Position numbers and translations under genes: made by a program. 64,000 bases of DNA, taken from JASHPR01 sp963729365. GTDB lineage: Bacteria; Actinomycetota; Actinomycetes; Streptosporangiales; Streptosporangiaceae. The notes under the pieces are model-generated. The model was not told the origin of the DNA. It did not search any database and saw only the letters and a program-made list of their open reading frames with translations. Positions 37,818-48,500 of the stretch are shown here, in pieces; the stretch's first letter is position 1; each line of letters starts with the position of its first letter. The stretch spans positions 566,432 through 630,431 of the forward strand of contig CAVSNQ010000018.1 in NCBI GenBank assembly GCA_963729365.1. Reading direction: 5' to 3'.

Positions 37818-40800
37818 TGGCGCACCTCCTCGGGAAATTCCCACTGCGGCGCGCCGGGCGGCTCGAGGTAGATCAAGTTGTTCTTGATGGGGCTGACCAG
37901 GAGGTTGATCTCCGGCTGCACCTCGCGCATAGAGTTGGCGACCACGAACGGCGGTGCGTCCTGACCACCAGAACGTGCCCGGGCGTTCTCTGCGCTCGTC
38001 ATCAGGGCGTCGTACCGGGTGTCGTCGGTGACCCGTTCGTATACCAGCGTCTTGCGCAGGTCGGCGAGATACTTGCGGCGGCCGACCCATTGGTCGAGCC
38101 GGTTGACCAGCCGCTGCCGGGCACGATCGGCGGCGTCTTCGTCCGACGCGCGCTGAGCCCGGGCGACCAGTGCGTCGATCAGCCGGACGACGAAGTCGCG
38201 CTGCGCCTCGATCCGGCCAGCGTTGCGCTCCGGCGACAGCCCGTCGGGAATCACCGCCTGCAGCACCCGCGCCGCGCTCACGAGCACGCCGTCCAGGCCG
38301 CGTTCCAGCGAAGTAACCGAGAACGGCGTGACCGACAGCGCCTCGACCTCGGCGTAAAACCTCTCGTGGTAGCGCCGGAACTGCTCGAAGTGCGCGAGGT
38401 CCCGCGGGCGCGCCCAGTTGCCGAGGGCGACTACCAGACCAGGTCGGTCGCGGTCCCGGCCGACCCGGGAGGATGCCTGGATGTACTCCGCCGTGTTCTT
38501 CGGCTGGCCGACGACGAGCATCAGGCCGAGACGGGTCACGTCAACCCCCACCTGGAGCATCGAGGTGGCGAGTACCACGTCAAACGGCCGTGTCCCGCGT
38601 TCGGGCCGAGGCTGGCCCGCCGCGGCCAGGGCAGCCAATTCCCGTTTCCCGGCAGTCGAGTCGAACTGCGGGTCGAACGGGACCGCCATCTGGTCCAGGG
38701 TCGCGGTGATGTCCGCGCTCGCCACGCGGGAGGTGAGCTCGGCGACGCTGAGCTGGCCGTAGTCGGTGCCTGTCCGCCTCGGCAGCAGCGACCAGGGGCG
38801 CCGCCGGTCCAGCGCGGTCTGGATGTCGTCGCCCATATACCGGGCCATGCCCGCCAGTTCACGCGTCGCGCTGAAGTATCCAACCAGCGTCAGGTAGGGA
38901 TCGGCGGCGCTACCGCTCCGGTCGAGCAGCAGCTGCCCGGCGGCCATGAGTACCTCGCTGATGCGGATCTCGGCCGTCGTAAGCCGGACCCCGGTGGTGC
39001 TGATACCGAGGTACCGCCGCCCCGGATGCTGCTGCGAGACGTCCTCTTCCCGGGAGAAGAAGGTCCGCCCGGCGTCGAGCACCGGTGGCGGGAAGATCGT
39101 CACGTCCCGCCCGTACAGCGCCCTGACCTGCTCGGGCGCGTTGCGCGCGGTTGCCGTCGAGGCCACCAGCAGCGACCGCGCCAGTACGCCGGACGCCGTG
39201 CGCCACGTGGTCAGCGCGTCGATGGCGACCTCGAACAGTCCCACCGTGGTCCCGAGCGCCCCGGTGATGAGGTGCAGCTCGTCCTGGATGATCAGGTCGG
39301 GCGGCCTGAGCCGGAAGACCGGGTGCACGGCGGCGGCCGACTTAGGGTGCTTGCTGCCGTCCTTGATCGTGCACCACGGGTAGTCGGGGTGCACGTAGCC
39401 GTGCCGGTCGCATCGCCTCGACACGTAGCCGAACAGCGACGCGGCCTCGCCCTCCCGCGCCAGGCGTGCGAACTTATCGACGGTAGCGATCACGAACGCG
39501 GGCGCGAGCCGGTAGATCTCCTCGTCTACGGTGAGGACTGGCAGCCCTCCCGCGGCCTCCCCGTCCCGCGCGAACGGGCAGTCGCCCAGCTCGTCGCCGC
39601 AGTACACGTAGATCCGCCGATTCTCGGGATCGGCCTGCACGTTGCCCGCGCCGATCGGGGTCCCGCACCAGGGGCACCGCTGGATCTGCAGCACGGTCAG
39701 CCGGTAGCCGCTCCCGGCGTTCGCGGCGCGCTTGAGCTGGTTCTCGGCCTCGTCGTACCGTTTCGGGCTCACATCGGTCCCGACCCACAGCCCGATACGG
39801 AACGGCTCGGTGCCCCACGTGGCCTCGTCACGCAGCCGCGCCATCTCCGCCGCGCATACCAGCGCGGTCGCGCGCTGGAACTGCTGGGCCGTCAGCAGCC
39901 GCAGCGTGTACCGCATCAGCACGGTCACGCCGGCCCGCCCGTCGAGCGGGCCATCCGGGCTCTGGACGACACCCTGCAGCCGCCGGATCGCGAACGCGTA
40001 CGCGGCCAGCCCCAGGTACGCCTCGGTCTTGCCGCCACCGGTCGGGAAGAACAGTAGCTGCGCCTTGGCCACCTCGCCGGACCGCTTGTCCGCCGCCGGG
40101 TCGGTGAGCATGGGCAGCTGCATGAGGATGAACGCGAGCTGGAACGTGTACCACGAGTGCGGCTTGTCCTGCTCGGCGAGGACCGCCTCCCTGGCCGCGT
40201 CGATGGACTCATCAGGGTGCCGCGCCCGGCGACCGACCACCTGGCTCTGCACCCGCTGATCGGCCATCACCTCGTTCATGAACCGGAAACACCGCAGCGC
40301 GTAGGCGTCCGCGAGCAGATGTTCGAGGCCGTCGGCGAGCTGGCGGTGCACCTTTCGCGCCTCGCTGACCGCGTCGAGACCCTCGCCGCGCAGGTGTTCC
40401 GGCAATGCCTGTGCCCGCGTCTCTTCGCCGTCGAGCCACTCCGCGTACCGGTCGACGATCGGCGACAGCCCGTCCCTGAGCTGCTCCGGGCTCGCCTGCG
40501 CCAGTTCCCGCATGTCGAGCATGGCGTCGATCTCTTCGGCGGCGACCTGCGGCGTCTCGCACACCGGCAGCCACGTCGTCCACACCTTGCTGGCCCGCCG
40601 TGCCCCGTCGGCCACTGCCCAGCCGACCGAGCAGGTGCGCCCGGCCGCGAACTCGAGCCGGTCCCGGTACTGCAGGTTCAGCCGCCGCAACTCGTCGTCC
40701 GGCTCGCGGCGGGAGTCCAGCAGCGGGTCGCTGACCGGCAGGAACACCTCCGCCCCGGCCGCCAGTACGGTCACCTTAGTCTGGTACAGCCAAGCATCGA

Positions 40801-41497
40801 CCGGGATCTTCCGCGGCGTCTCCCGGTCGTTGCACAACGCGATCTCGATGAGGCGGCAGCCGCGTTCGGGGTCGTCATGCCGGTCCACACGCAACACGAT
40901 CTTGTCCTTGAGCGGGATCTCCGTGGTGGCCGACCTGTGGAGGTTAGCGACTGTGATGTGCTTGGTGATCTCGACCGGGGTGCGCTGGTAGCGGCGCAGG
41001 AGCCGCGCCTTCTCGCGATCCTCTTGGGTGATGGGCTCATAGACGCCCCACGACGCGGTCACCGTGAAGGACTCCAGATCGTCGGGGATCTGGCAGCGCA
41101 GCCCCATCGACGCGGGAATCATCAGCCCGCGCTGTTGGGGCTCATCATCCACGCCGCTGTCCTCGTCCGCACCCGCGCCGCTGTCATCGACCCCCGTCAG
41201 CGGAACGCCCCGGTCCAAATCGGCGTCCTGCGCGTCTCCGACGTCGGTGTCGGGCTCGCCGGTGTCGGCGTCCGTGGGATCGTCCGTGCCCCCGGTGAGC
41301 TTGGCGGGTGCGATCCGCCCAATCAGGTACACCGAGTCAGGCGAGCCGTCGAGGACTTCTTCAGGGCCGTTCGCCGGTCCCAGGAGCTCCCGCTCCAGGA
41401 TGTCGGCGAGGTTCTCCCGGACTGTCCACGAACGGCGATCCGGCTCATGCTCCAGCCGGTACGACGGCGGCTCGAGGGGAGTACGCGGCGTGGTCAT
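37814..41497 (-). CDS. drmA: DISARM core helicase DrmA
   Basis: 1227 residues, ATG start at 41497 (ATGA overlap with drmMI). SF2 helicase motifs: Walker A FFPTGGGKTEAYLGLAAYAF (about 484-503), DExH-type LIIQDELHLITGALGT, motif III region LLVASTATARN, motif V DVVLATSMLQVGVDV and motif VI AEYIQASSRVGRDRDRPGL. A Zn-ribbon-like insertion (CPWCGTPIG ... YCGDELGDC) lies between the helicase lobes. An Asp/Glu-rich unstructured segment occupies about 70-120. DrmA is the ATPase of the DrmAB core that recognises unmodified phage DNA. Confidence 0.96.
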   Translation of the reverse strand: MTTPRTPLEPPSYRLEHEPDRRSWTVRENLADILERELLGPANGPEEVLDGSPDSVYLIGRIAPAKLTGGTDDPTDADTGEPDTDVGDAQDADLDRGVPLTGVDDSGAGADEDSGVDDEPQQRGLMIPASMGLRCQIPDDLESFTVTASWGVYEPITQEDREKARLLRRYQRTPVEITKHITVANLHRSATTEIPLKDKIVLRVDRHDDPERGCRLIEIALCNDRETPRKIPVDAWLYQTKVTVLAAGAEVFLPVSDPLLDSRREPDDELRRLNLQYRDRLEFAAGRTCSVGWAVADGARRASKVWTTWLPVCETPQVAAEEIDAMLDMRELAQASPEQLRDGLSPIVDRYAEWLDGEETRAQALPEHLRGEGLDAVSEARKVHRQLADGLEHLLADAYALRCFRFMNEVMADQRVQSQVVGRRARHPDESIDAAREAVLAEQDKPHSWYTFQLAFILMQLPMLTDPAADKRSGEVAKAQLLFFPTGGGKTEAYLGLAAYAFAIRRLQGVVQSPDGPLDGRAGVTVLMRYTLRLLTAQQFQRATALVCAAEMARLRDEATWGTEPFRIGLWVGTDVSPKRYDEAENQLKRAANAGSGYRLTVLQIQRCPWCGTPIGAGNVQADPENRRIYVYCGDELGDCPFARDGEAAGGLPVLTVDEEIYRLAPAFVIATVDKFARLAREGEAASLFGYVSRRCDRHGYVHPDYPWCTIKDGSKHPKSAAAVHPVFRLRPPDLIIQDELHLITGALGTTVGLFEVAIDALTTWRTASGVLARSLLVASTATARNAPEQVRALYGRDVTIFPPPVLDAGRTFFSREEDVSQQHPGRRYLGISTTGVRLTTAEIRISEVLMAAGQLLLDRSGSAADPYLTLVGYFSATRELAGMARYMGDDIQTALDRRRPWSLLPRRTGTDYGQLSVAELTSRVASADITATLDQMAVPFDPQFDSTAGKRELAALAAAGQPRPERGTRPFDVVLATSMLQVGVDVTRLGLMLVVGQPKNTAEYIQASSRVGRDRDRPGLVVALGNWARPRDLAHFEQFRRYHERFYAEVEALSVTPFSVTSLERGLDGVLVSAARVLQAVIPDGLSPERNAGRIEAQRDFVVRLIDALVARAQRASDEDAADRARQRLVNRLDQWVGRRKYLADLRKTLVYERVTDDTRYDALMTSAENARARSGGQDAPPFVVANSMREVQPEINLLVSPIKNNLIYLEPPGAPQWEFPEEVRQ

Positions 41498-44400
41498 TCC
41501 TCGGCCTCCTCGTCCTCGTCATCAGCCGACGGCGGCGCCTCACCCTGGGCCGCGGCCCGCTTCAGGTTCTCAGCCAGCAACCGGTCCAGGATCTCCACCC
41601 GCGCAGCCGGGCTAACGGTCCACCGCCGCATCTGCCGGTACGTGTGGAGCCCATGACCAAGGGGGACGTCACTCCAGCCGTAAGCGTCCATGACAGCCTG
41701 GTCGAGTTGGACGTGTATCTCCCGCATCCGCGCGACATCCGCGTCGGCGGCCCCGGCGATGTCCGGGTCGTTGGTCAGGTTGTAGAGCTTCGTCAGCCCG
41801 AAGTCGCGACGCAGCATGATCTCCCGTCGCTCGGCATCGAGTGTCCTGCCGACTTCTGCGACCCGATCGCTCGGTTCAGGGTGCGGGAACGTCACGAACA
41901 CATCCGATGGCGTGTAGTTCATGTCAGTCCGCATAGTCGAGCCGTACTTGATCACCCACATCTGGTGCATACTCGACGACAGCAAAGCTTGCTCCGCATA
42001 TGAGGCCGTCGCGAAAACAATTACCTTGTTGCTGAACACCTGGCCGGTCGGCACGCGAACGGGCATGAGAGTCTTGCTTACCTGGGCAATTACAATAACC
42101 TCATCCAGAGCCGCGATCGCTTTCCTAAGGGCTGGACGCTTGTCTCCGTACTGCCACCAACGTTGTGGGAGCGGCTTGCGCAGTGCGAAACTACCGTCTG
42201 GCTTTGTTCGTTGACGCTCAGGCTTCACCCGTTCCAGCAACCGTTCATATGGCAGCGAGTACGATTTCGCCTCGGTCTCCGGTCGGTCATTGAAGTCGAT
42301 GACCCAGCGGGATGCAGATGTGTCTGGGCGGGAGTTGAGGTTCTCCCCATTGAGATAAAGGAAGACGACCTCGGCGTTACGCAGATCGTCCTCGATCCAA
42401 GCTTGCGCTTCCTCTCGTTCCAGGATGAAGCCCTTGCCGAGGATAAAGCAGCCCTGAAATCCAATGCCCGCATTCTCGGTCAGCCGCGACGGATGGCCTT
42501 CCACCTGGCCCGTCGGCTCTAGCAACGTGGAGACTCTCCGCACGGGGACGTCATCGGCCACTCGCGGCACCGTCGGGGCGACCTGCTCGCGGGTCCCCCA
42601 GACGGCCGCATATTCCAGGTTCACGCTGGCGGCCGGCCAGGATCGGCTCTGGATAGCGCGGGTGATTGTGAACCCATCCGTCACCATCTGGTCGAGGCCA
42701 ACTTCGCGGGTATCACCTTGGGCGATGGTGTTCGTGGCGATGAGGCCAAGATTGCCCTTGGGATTTAGCAACGACATCGCGCGTAGGAAGAAGTAGGCGA
42801 CTAGGTCGGCTCTGCCCCTCCTCCCGCCCGCCAAGATTTGGACGAGCCAGTCTCGGAAGTTGGTACCCATCGCGGCGGTGATCTTCTGATCGCCGAGGAA
42901 TGGGGGGTTGCCGATGATGGCGTCGAAGCCGCCACGGTCCATCACATCCGGTACGGCGAGGATCCAGTGCAGTGGCTTCCAGCGGTCGTAGTCGGTAGCG
43001 ACCGTCGGGGTGAGGCCCGCCTTGAGGATGTCGTCGAGCATCGTCCGGCTGGGCTCAGAGCCGTCCGTCGGGTGGGCGTTGTCGAGGGCGATGCCGAGGT
43101 TCTCGTAGGCGATGTTTAGCGCCCGGCCGGGCTTGCCGCCCAGCGTGAGGCCGGTCGCGATCACCGCGTCCGCGGTCTCCGTGAGTTCGGCTGTGATCTC
43201 CTGGTAGCGGTGCCACTGACGCCGCTTCGTGTTCGTGGAGCGCTGCGGGTCGCTGTCGTTGACCTCGCTGGCGAGCTGCTCGCGGAGCCGCCTGGCTTGC
43301 CGGAGCACGCCGTCCACGTCCGCTTCGTACAGGCTCTGCTGCATCCCGGCCGCGTCCGGGTCGATGTGCTGGCGCTTGAGCTGCCGGACGTCGGTAAGCC
43401 CCAGGAGCGAGTTCCCGTGCAGGATCTTGTCGTCGACGAAAGAGAACGGGAGCCTCGGGTCGAGGGACACCAGCCACAGCGACAGCTTGCACATCTCCAC
43501 GGCCATCGCGTTGATGTCCGCCCCGTACAGGCACGTGGCGATGACGGTGCGGATCGCATGGATCTCCAGCTCGCGCGGCGTCAATCCGGTCACGGCTTCC
43601 TCGCGCTGCCACGCCTCGACGAGCCGGCCGGAGAGGTAACGGGCGGCGGCGACTAGAAAAGCGCCCGAGCCGCAGGCGATGTCGGCGACCTTGAGCTCCA
43701 GTATCCGGTCCGAGTCGACCGGCACCCATCCATCCTGCCGCTGGTGCGGGCCAGGATCGTAGGCGAGGGGTTCGAGCGCGTACCGAACGACGTCCGTAGC
43801 GAGGGACTTGGGCGTGTAGTGCGCGCCCGCGGTCGCGCGGGACGGTGTCTCGACCACCAGCACGCCGCCGGGGATCATGACAGTGGGCCGGTTGCGCAGG
43901 TCGCGGCGGATGATCCCCATGAACGGCCGGAGCCTTTCGCGCAGTTCCGGGTTGGTGGGCACGACCGTGCGCAGCGCGCGGTCGGCGTCCTCGACCTGGC
44001 CGCTTCCCCGGATGGCCTTGGCGAGCGCGGCCTTGGTTGGCGCGGTAGCCGCCGGCTGGCTCTCCTTGACCCAGGCCAGGATCGCGCTGGCCAGCGCTTC
44101 GTCAGTCCGGCGTGACGCCCTCAGCTCTTCGAGCTTCGCAAGCGGGATCTCCGGCTCCTCGCCCTCCTTGCCGATGAGGCCGACCGTGATCTCCTCGACG
44201 TCCTTGCAGGAGTAGCCGAGCAAGCCCTCGTAGATGTAGCCGATCTGCTCGACGTCGATGTCCCGGAACGAGATGCGCCGGGCTGGCTCGCCCGGGAGCT
44301 TGGCCATCTGGACGGCCGCGAGGACCTCCAGCATCACGCGGTCGCTGACCGCTACCGCCAGTGTGCCGTGGTCCTCGCGTGCGGTGAGGAAGGCAAATCG

Positions 44401-45537
44401 GCCCGGGTCGAACAGCGACCCGCCGTAGGACGGCAGCCGGATGTCCTCGAACGACGAACCGCGGTACAGCGCCCGGGACGTGGCCAGCAGCCGGTACCAG
44501 GTCAGGTGCGTGGCGTCGAGCGTCTCGCTGCCCTCCTCGCGGGCCCGGGCATCGAGCGTGTCGAGTTCGTCGCTGACGCCGTATCCCGCGGTGAAGAGCC
44601 GGCCCTGCGGGAGCAGGCCGCGCTCCTCGGCGAACAGCAGGAAGACCACCCGCATCATCACGGTGACGGCGGCCTGGTACACCTCGTCCCGGTCGGCGGG
44701 CAGCGGATCCGGTTCACCCCGGCGGCGGGCCTCAATGCCGGCCTCCGACATCGCCTGCACGAGTAGCTCGACCGCGCGCCGGATCTGCGTTCCAAGTGCC
44801 TCGGTTATCTCCTCGGCTGCGGCGACCGACAACCCGAACAGCTCGGTGAGCAGGTCCTCGCGCTTACGGCCGAGGAGGCGGGGAATGCGCAGCAGCCGGA
44901 TGAACGCATTGCGGGTGGCGGGATCCTCGATCCACGTCTGGGCGTCGAAGATCCCGGAGGCGACCATGGTTTCCGGGCGCGCGCTGACGATCGCCCACCA
45001 GCGCCCGTCGGTGGCCACGCCGACCGGGACTCCCGAGGCGCGCAGCAGCTCTTCCATCCGGTCGACCGGGCTTGCCGCCCAGCCGTCGCCGGACGGGTCC
45101 CGCAGCGAGTCGACGGGATCGACGACGAGGACCAGTGCCCCGGTCGTGTCCCCGCGGACGAGGGCGCCGGTAGGGGTGACGGTGACCGAGTAGTCGGGTG
45201 AGTGAACCTTGACATCAGCGGCCGCCGGGGCAGCATAGAGGTCTTTCCAGCCGAGAACCTTGCGCAGGACCACGTCCACCCAGGCGTCCCGCGCCTCGCG
45301 GTAGCGCGCCAGGGCACCCGCGTCATCACGGCCGGTGTCCCACTCGTCCCAGGCTTTCTCGAACTTGGGCTTCTCGTCGCGCAGCGCGTTGAGCTCGGCG
45401 CTGCCGGGCGGCAGCATGCCGGTGGACCAAGCCCGCTTGAGGACCGGCACGGACAGGAACGGGCCGTCGGCGTCCACGAGCTCCAGCCAGGCCCGGTGCA
45501 GATCGGCGGTGGACGGCGCGGAACGGCGCGGGCTCAT
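41494..45537 (-). CDS. drmMI: DISARM class 1 adenine-N6 DNA methyltransferase DrmMI
   Basis: 1347 residues, ATG at 45537 overlapping the drmD stop (ATGA). N-terminal helical region with a nuclease-like beta strand block, then the SAM-binding motif VADIACGSGAFLVAAARYLS (about 617-636) and the catalytic motif IIGNPPFLGDQ (NPPF near 877). This is the gamma-type N6-adenine methylase architecture of type IIG/BREX PglX-like enzymes. A C-terminal target-recognition-like region follows. In class 1 DISARM this enzyme marks self DNA. A larger open frame continues upstream past 45537, but the overlap with drmD defines the start. Confidence 0.95.
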   Translation of the reverse strand: MSPRRSAPSTADLHRAWLELVDADGPFLSVPVLKRAWSTGMLPPGSAELNALRDEKPKFEKAWDEWDTGRDDAGALARYREARDAWVDVVLRKVLGWKDLYAAPAAADVKVHSPDYSVTVTPTGALVRGDTTGALVLVVDPVDSLRDPSGDGWAASPVDRMEELLRASGVPVGVATDGRWWAIVSARPETMVASGIFDAQTWIEDPATRNAFIRLLRIPRLLGRKREDLLTELFGLSVAAAEEITEALGTQIRRAVELLVQAMSEAGIEARRRGEPDPLPADRDEVYQAAVTVMMRVVFLLFAEERGLLPQGRLFTAGYGVSDELDTLDARAREEGSETLDATHLTWYRLLATSRALYRGSSFEDIRLPSYGGSLFDPGRFAFLTAREDHGTLAVAVSDRVMLEVLAAVQMAKLPGEPARRISFRDIDVEQIGYIYEGLLGYSCKDVEEITVGLIGKEGEEPEIPLAKLEELRASRRTDEALASAILAWVKESQPAATAPTKAALAKAIRGSGQVEDADRALRTVVPTNPELRERLRPFMGIIRRDLRNRPTVMIPGGVLVVETPSRATAGAHYTPKSLATDVVRYALEPLAYDPGPHQRQDGWVPVDSDRILELKVADIACGSGAFLVAAARYLSGRLVEAWQREEAVTGLTPRELEIHAIRTVIATCLYGADINAMAVEMCKLSLWLVSLDPRLPFSFVDDKILHGNSLLGLTDVRQLKRQHIDPDAAGMQQSLYEADVDGVLRQARRLREQLASEVNDSDPQRSTNTKRRQWHRYQEITAELTETADAVIATGLTLGGKPGRALNIAYENLGIALDNAHPTDGSEPSRTMLDDILKAGLTPTVATDYDRWKPLHWILAVPDVMDRGGFDAIIGNPPFLGDQKITAAMGTNFRDWLVQILAGGRRGRADLVAYFFLRAMSLLNPKGNLGLIATNTIAQGDTREVGLDQMVTDGFTITRAIQSRSWPAASVNLEYAAVWGTREQVAPTVPRVADDVPVRRVSTLLEPTGQVEGHPSRLTENAGIGFQGCFILGKGFILEREEAQAWIEDDLRNAEVVFLYLNGENLNSRPDTSASRWVIDFNDRPETEAKSYSLPYERLLERVKPERQRTKPDGSFALRKPLPQRWWQYGDKRPALRKAIAALDEVIVIAQVSKTLMPVRVPTGQVFSNKVIVFATASYAEQALLSSSMHQMWVIKYGSTMRTDMNYTPSDVFVTFPHPEPSDRVAEVGRTLDAERREIMLRRDFGLTKLYNLTNDPDIAGAADADVARMREIHVQLDQAVMDAYGWSDVPLGHGLHTYRQMRRWTVSPAARVEILDRLLAENLKRAAAQGEAPPSADDEDEEAEE

Positions 45538-48500
45538 GGCTGGATCCCCCCGTCCCTCGCGTCGTCCGGGGTCAGCGCGAACACGACGGCCGCCGCGGTC
45601 ACGTGCGGCCTGATGTCGGCGTAGCGGGCGCCGATGGCGGCGATCTCGCGCTGCTCCTCGTCGTCCAGGCTGTCCAGCCGGTCGATCATCGAGGCGAGGT
45701 CGCGCCGCCGCTGCCGTTGCTGGTCGTCGGGGAAGAGTTTCTCCTCCTCGCTGCGGATCTCGCGGTCCAGCCGGTCGCGCGACTCCTGAAGGTTGACGCG
45801 GAACGCGGCGAAGATCTCCCGCGCCCGGGCGACGTCGGTGTCTCGCCGTTTGTGCAGTGCGTCGATCACCTTGTCCTGACGGGTTTTGGCCTTCTGCTCC
45901 ATCGCGGTCAGCAGGCGGGTACGCAGCGGCGCGCCGTCGCCGTTCCACAGGTCCGCGAGCTCGCGCCGGACCTCCGCGTCGGCCAGGACGAGGTCCTGCG
46001 CGTCGAGCGCCCTGTCGAGCACCTCCTCGGCCTTCGCCTCGGACATCGCCTGGCCGCGGATCCGGATGCCGGTGAGGAACACCTCCTCGTGCAGCCGCAA
46101 GCCGCCAAGCCCGACCAGGACCAGCCGGGACACAGCGGCGACGCACGACTGCGGCAGATCCCCGACCATGACCGCGGTCACCCGGTGCACCGGCGAGTCC
46201 ACGTTGAACAGCGCGCTGCGCAGGATGCGGGCGGACCGCTGCAGGAGCGCGTGCCCGAGGTGGATGTAGACGAGATCATCGATGCTCTCTTCCACATCGT
46301 CCCTGGTCCTCGCCACCTGCTCGTCGAACGTGACCGGCCGGAGCACTCCGGGGTTTAGCCGGGTCTCCAGCCCGCGCAGCGCGGACTGCCACGCCGAGTC
46401 GAGCGCCAGGACCTCGAAGACCTCCGCGGGGTCGTGCCCCTCGACCGCGTGCAGCGGCGGCTGCCCTGTCAGCTCCAGGGCGGCATCCACGACACGCAGT
46501 GCGTTCGCCGGGGTGAGGTGCATCTCGGCCTTGCGCTCGCCGTAAGTGCGGGACAGTTCGGTGAGGGCCCGGTTCAGCTCCATGCCACCTGCGAGCGCAC
46601 GGTTGATGATCACGTTGCCGTCGTCGCGTGCGGACAGCCGGACCTTGCGGCCAGTTCCGCCCGGGGTGAAATGATCCTGGATTTCGACGTCGATGACCTC
46701 GTTGGCGGAGCCGAGGTCGGCGGCTATCGTGCCGATTTTCTGTCTGACCTTCTCGAGCAGGAACTTCAGGTCGCGGGCGTACGCCGAGCCGTTCCCGGCC
46801 GGGGAGAGCTGGTAGATCTCCGGGGTGCGCTCCTGGCCGTAACGGTCTATCCGGCCGATCCGCTGCTCCAGGCGGGAGGGGTTGAACGGGATGTCGAAGT
46901 TGACCAGGCGGTGGCAGTGGTCCTGCAGGTCGATGCCCTCACCGGCGGAGTCGGTGGCGACCAGGACCCGCACCGGCTGCTTGTCCGGCGGGGCGGTGAA
47001 CTTCGCGCGGATGTCCTCGCGGTCCTCGGTGGGTGTCGAGCCCTGGATCACCGCCAGTTCCGTTCCGTCCCGGTAGCCGTGCTGGGACAGGACGCGCACG
47101 ATCCAGTCCAGCGTGGCCGCGTACTCGGTGAAGACCACGACCCGCTCGTTGCTCCAGGTGCCGTCCGGCCGGCAGACGGCATCCAGGAACTCGAGCAGCT
47201 CCGTCAGCCGCGCGTCCGGCTGGTTCTCGTATTTCTGGCCCCAGGCGATCAGGGACGCGATGTTCTCGCTGGTCGCGGCCGAGAGCGGGTCGGAGCGCTT
47301 GCTGTGCCGCAGCGTGGTGAACTCCGGGTGTTCGGCGTCGCCCTCCTCCTCGTCGGACTGACCGCTGCCCAGCACCTCCTGGTAGTACTGCTCCTCGTCG
47401 TCGACGGCGAGGCCGCGGCCCGGGTCGGCCTCGGTGTACCGCCGCAGGGTTAGGGCGAACGACCACGGGCTGGACAGGAAGCGCTTCTTCAGCAACATCG
47501 CGACGATGCCACCGGACCCGTCCCGCCGGTTGCGCCGTGCGCTCTCGGCCAGGATGCGGTCGAGCAGCGCGAACTTCTCCACCTCGTCCGGGTCCGGGGT
47601 GAAGGCCAGCGTCTTGAGCTCCCGCGGCTGGAAGCCCTTCGCCTCTCGCAGGTCCGCCTTGAGGCGGCGGACCGCGATGTCGCGCAGCGCCCGCTCGTCC
47701 AGGCTGGCGCCGCGCTTGAACCTGCGCCCGTCGATCATCTCCATCAGCGCGGTGAACGACTCCGAGTAGCCGTTGTGGGGAGTGGCGGACAGGAACAGCC
47801 GGTGCTCGCATTTCTCGGCCAGCGCTCGCGTCGCGATCGTGCGGTTGCTGTCCACCGCGTAGCCTCGGAACCCGGAGACACCGGTCGGGCTCGCGGGCGC
47901 GACGTGGTGCGCCTCGTCCACGATGAGGATGTCGAAGGCGTACCGCCGCGCCGTGCCCGTGTCCCGGACGTCGGCGAACACGTCCCGCAGCAGCCGCTGG
48001 GCACGCAGCGACGGCAGCCACGCCATGGACACGATCACGCGCGGGAACAGCCGGAACGGGTTGGCATTGAGTCCGTGGCTGCGCCGCACGCGGGCCATGA
48101 GCTCGCTGTTGACGATCTCGAATTCCAGGCCGAACTTCTCCCGCATCTCGTCCTGCCACTTCAGCGACAGGCTGGGCGGGCAGACGATGATCACCGACCG
48201 GGCGCGGTGGCGTAGCAGCAGCTCCTGGAGGACCAGGCCCGCCTCGATGGTCTTGCCGAGGCCCACGTCGTCAGCGAGAAGCAGGTTGGTCCGGGCGGAC
48301 TGCAGCGCGCGCCGCAGCGGCTCGAGCTGGTAGGCCTCGACGTTCGCGCCGCTGCGGAACGGTGCCTGGAAGGTGCTGCCGTCCGCCGAGGTGACCGCGC
48401 CCCAACGCACGGCGTCCACGAAGGCGGCGAGCGTGTTCGGCTGGTCGAAGCCATCCGGGCTGATCGTCTCCGGCAGGCCCTGGTCGGGAGCGACGGTGTT

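Noticed and set aside
37661..40057. Long plus-strand open frame of ~798 codons opposite drmA
   Set aside because: It is an antisense shadow of the GC-rich drmA gene: Arg/Pro/Gly/Ala-rich, no domain and no start with a ribosome binding site.
41494..45537. BREX PglX or a type IIG restriction enzyme
   Set aside because: The methylase is embedded between drmD and drmA with coupled starts; no brxA/B/C, pglZ or brxL genes are present.
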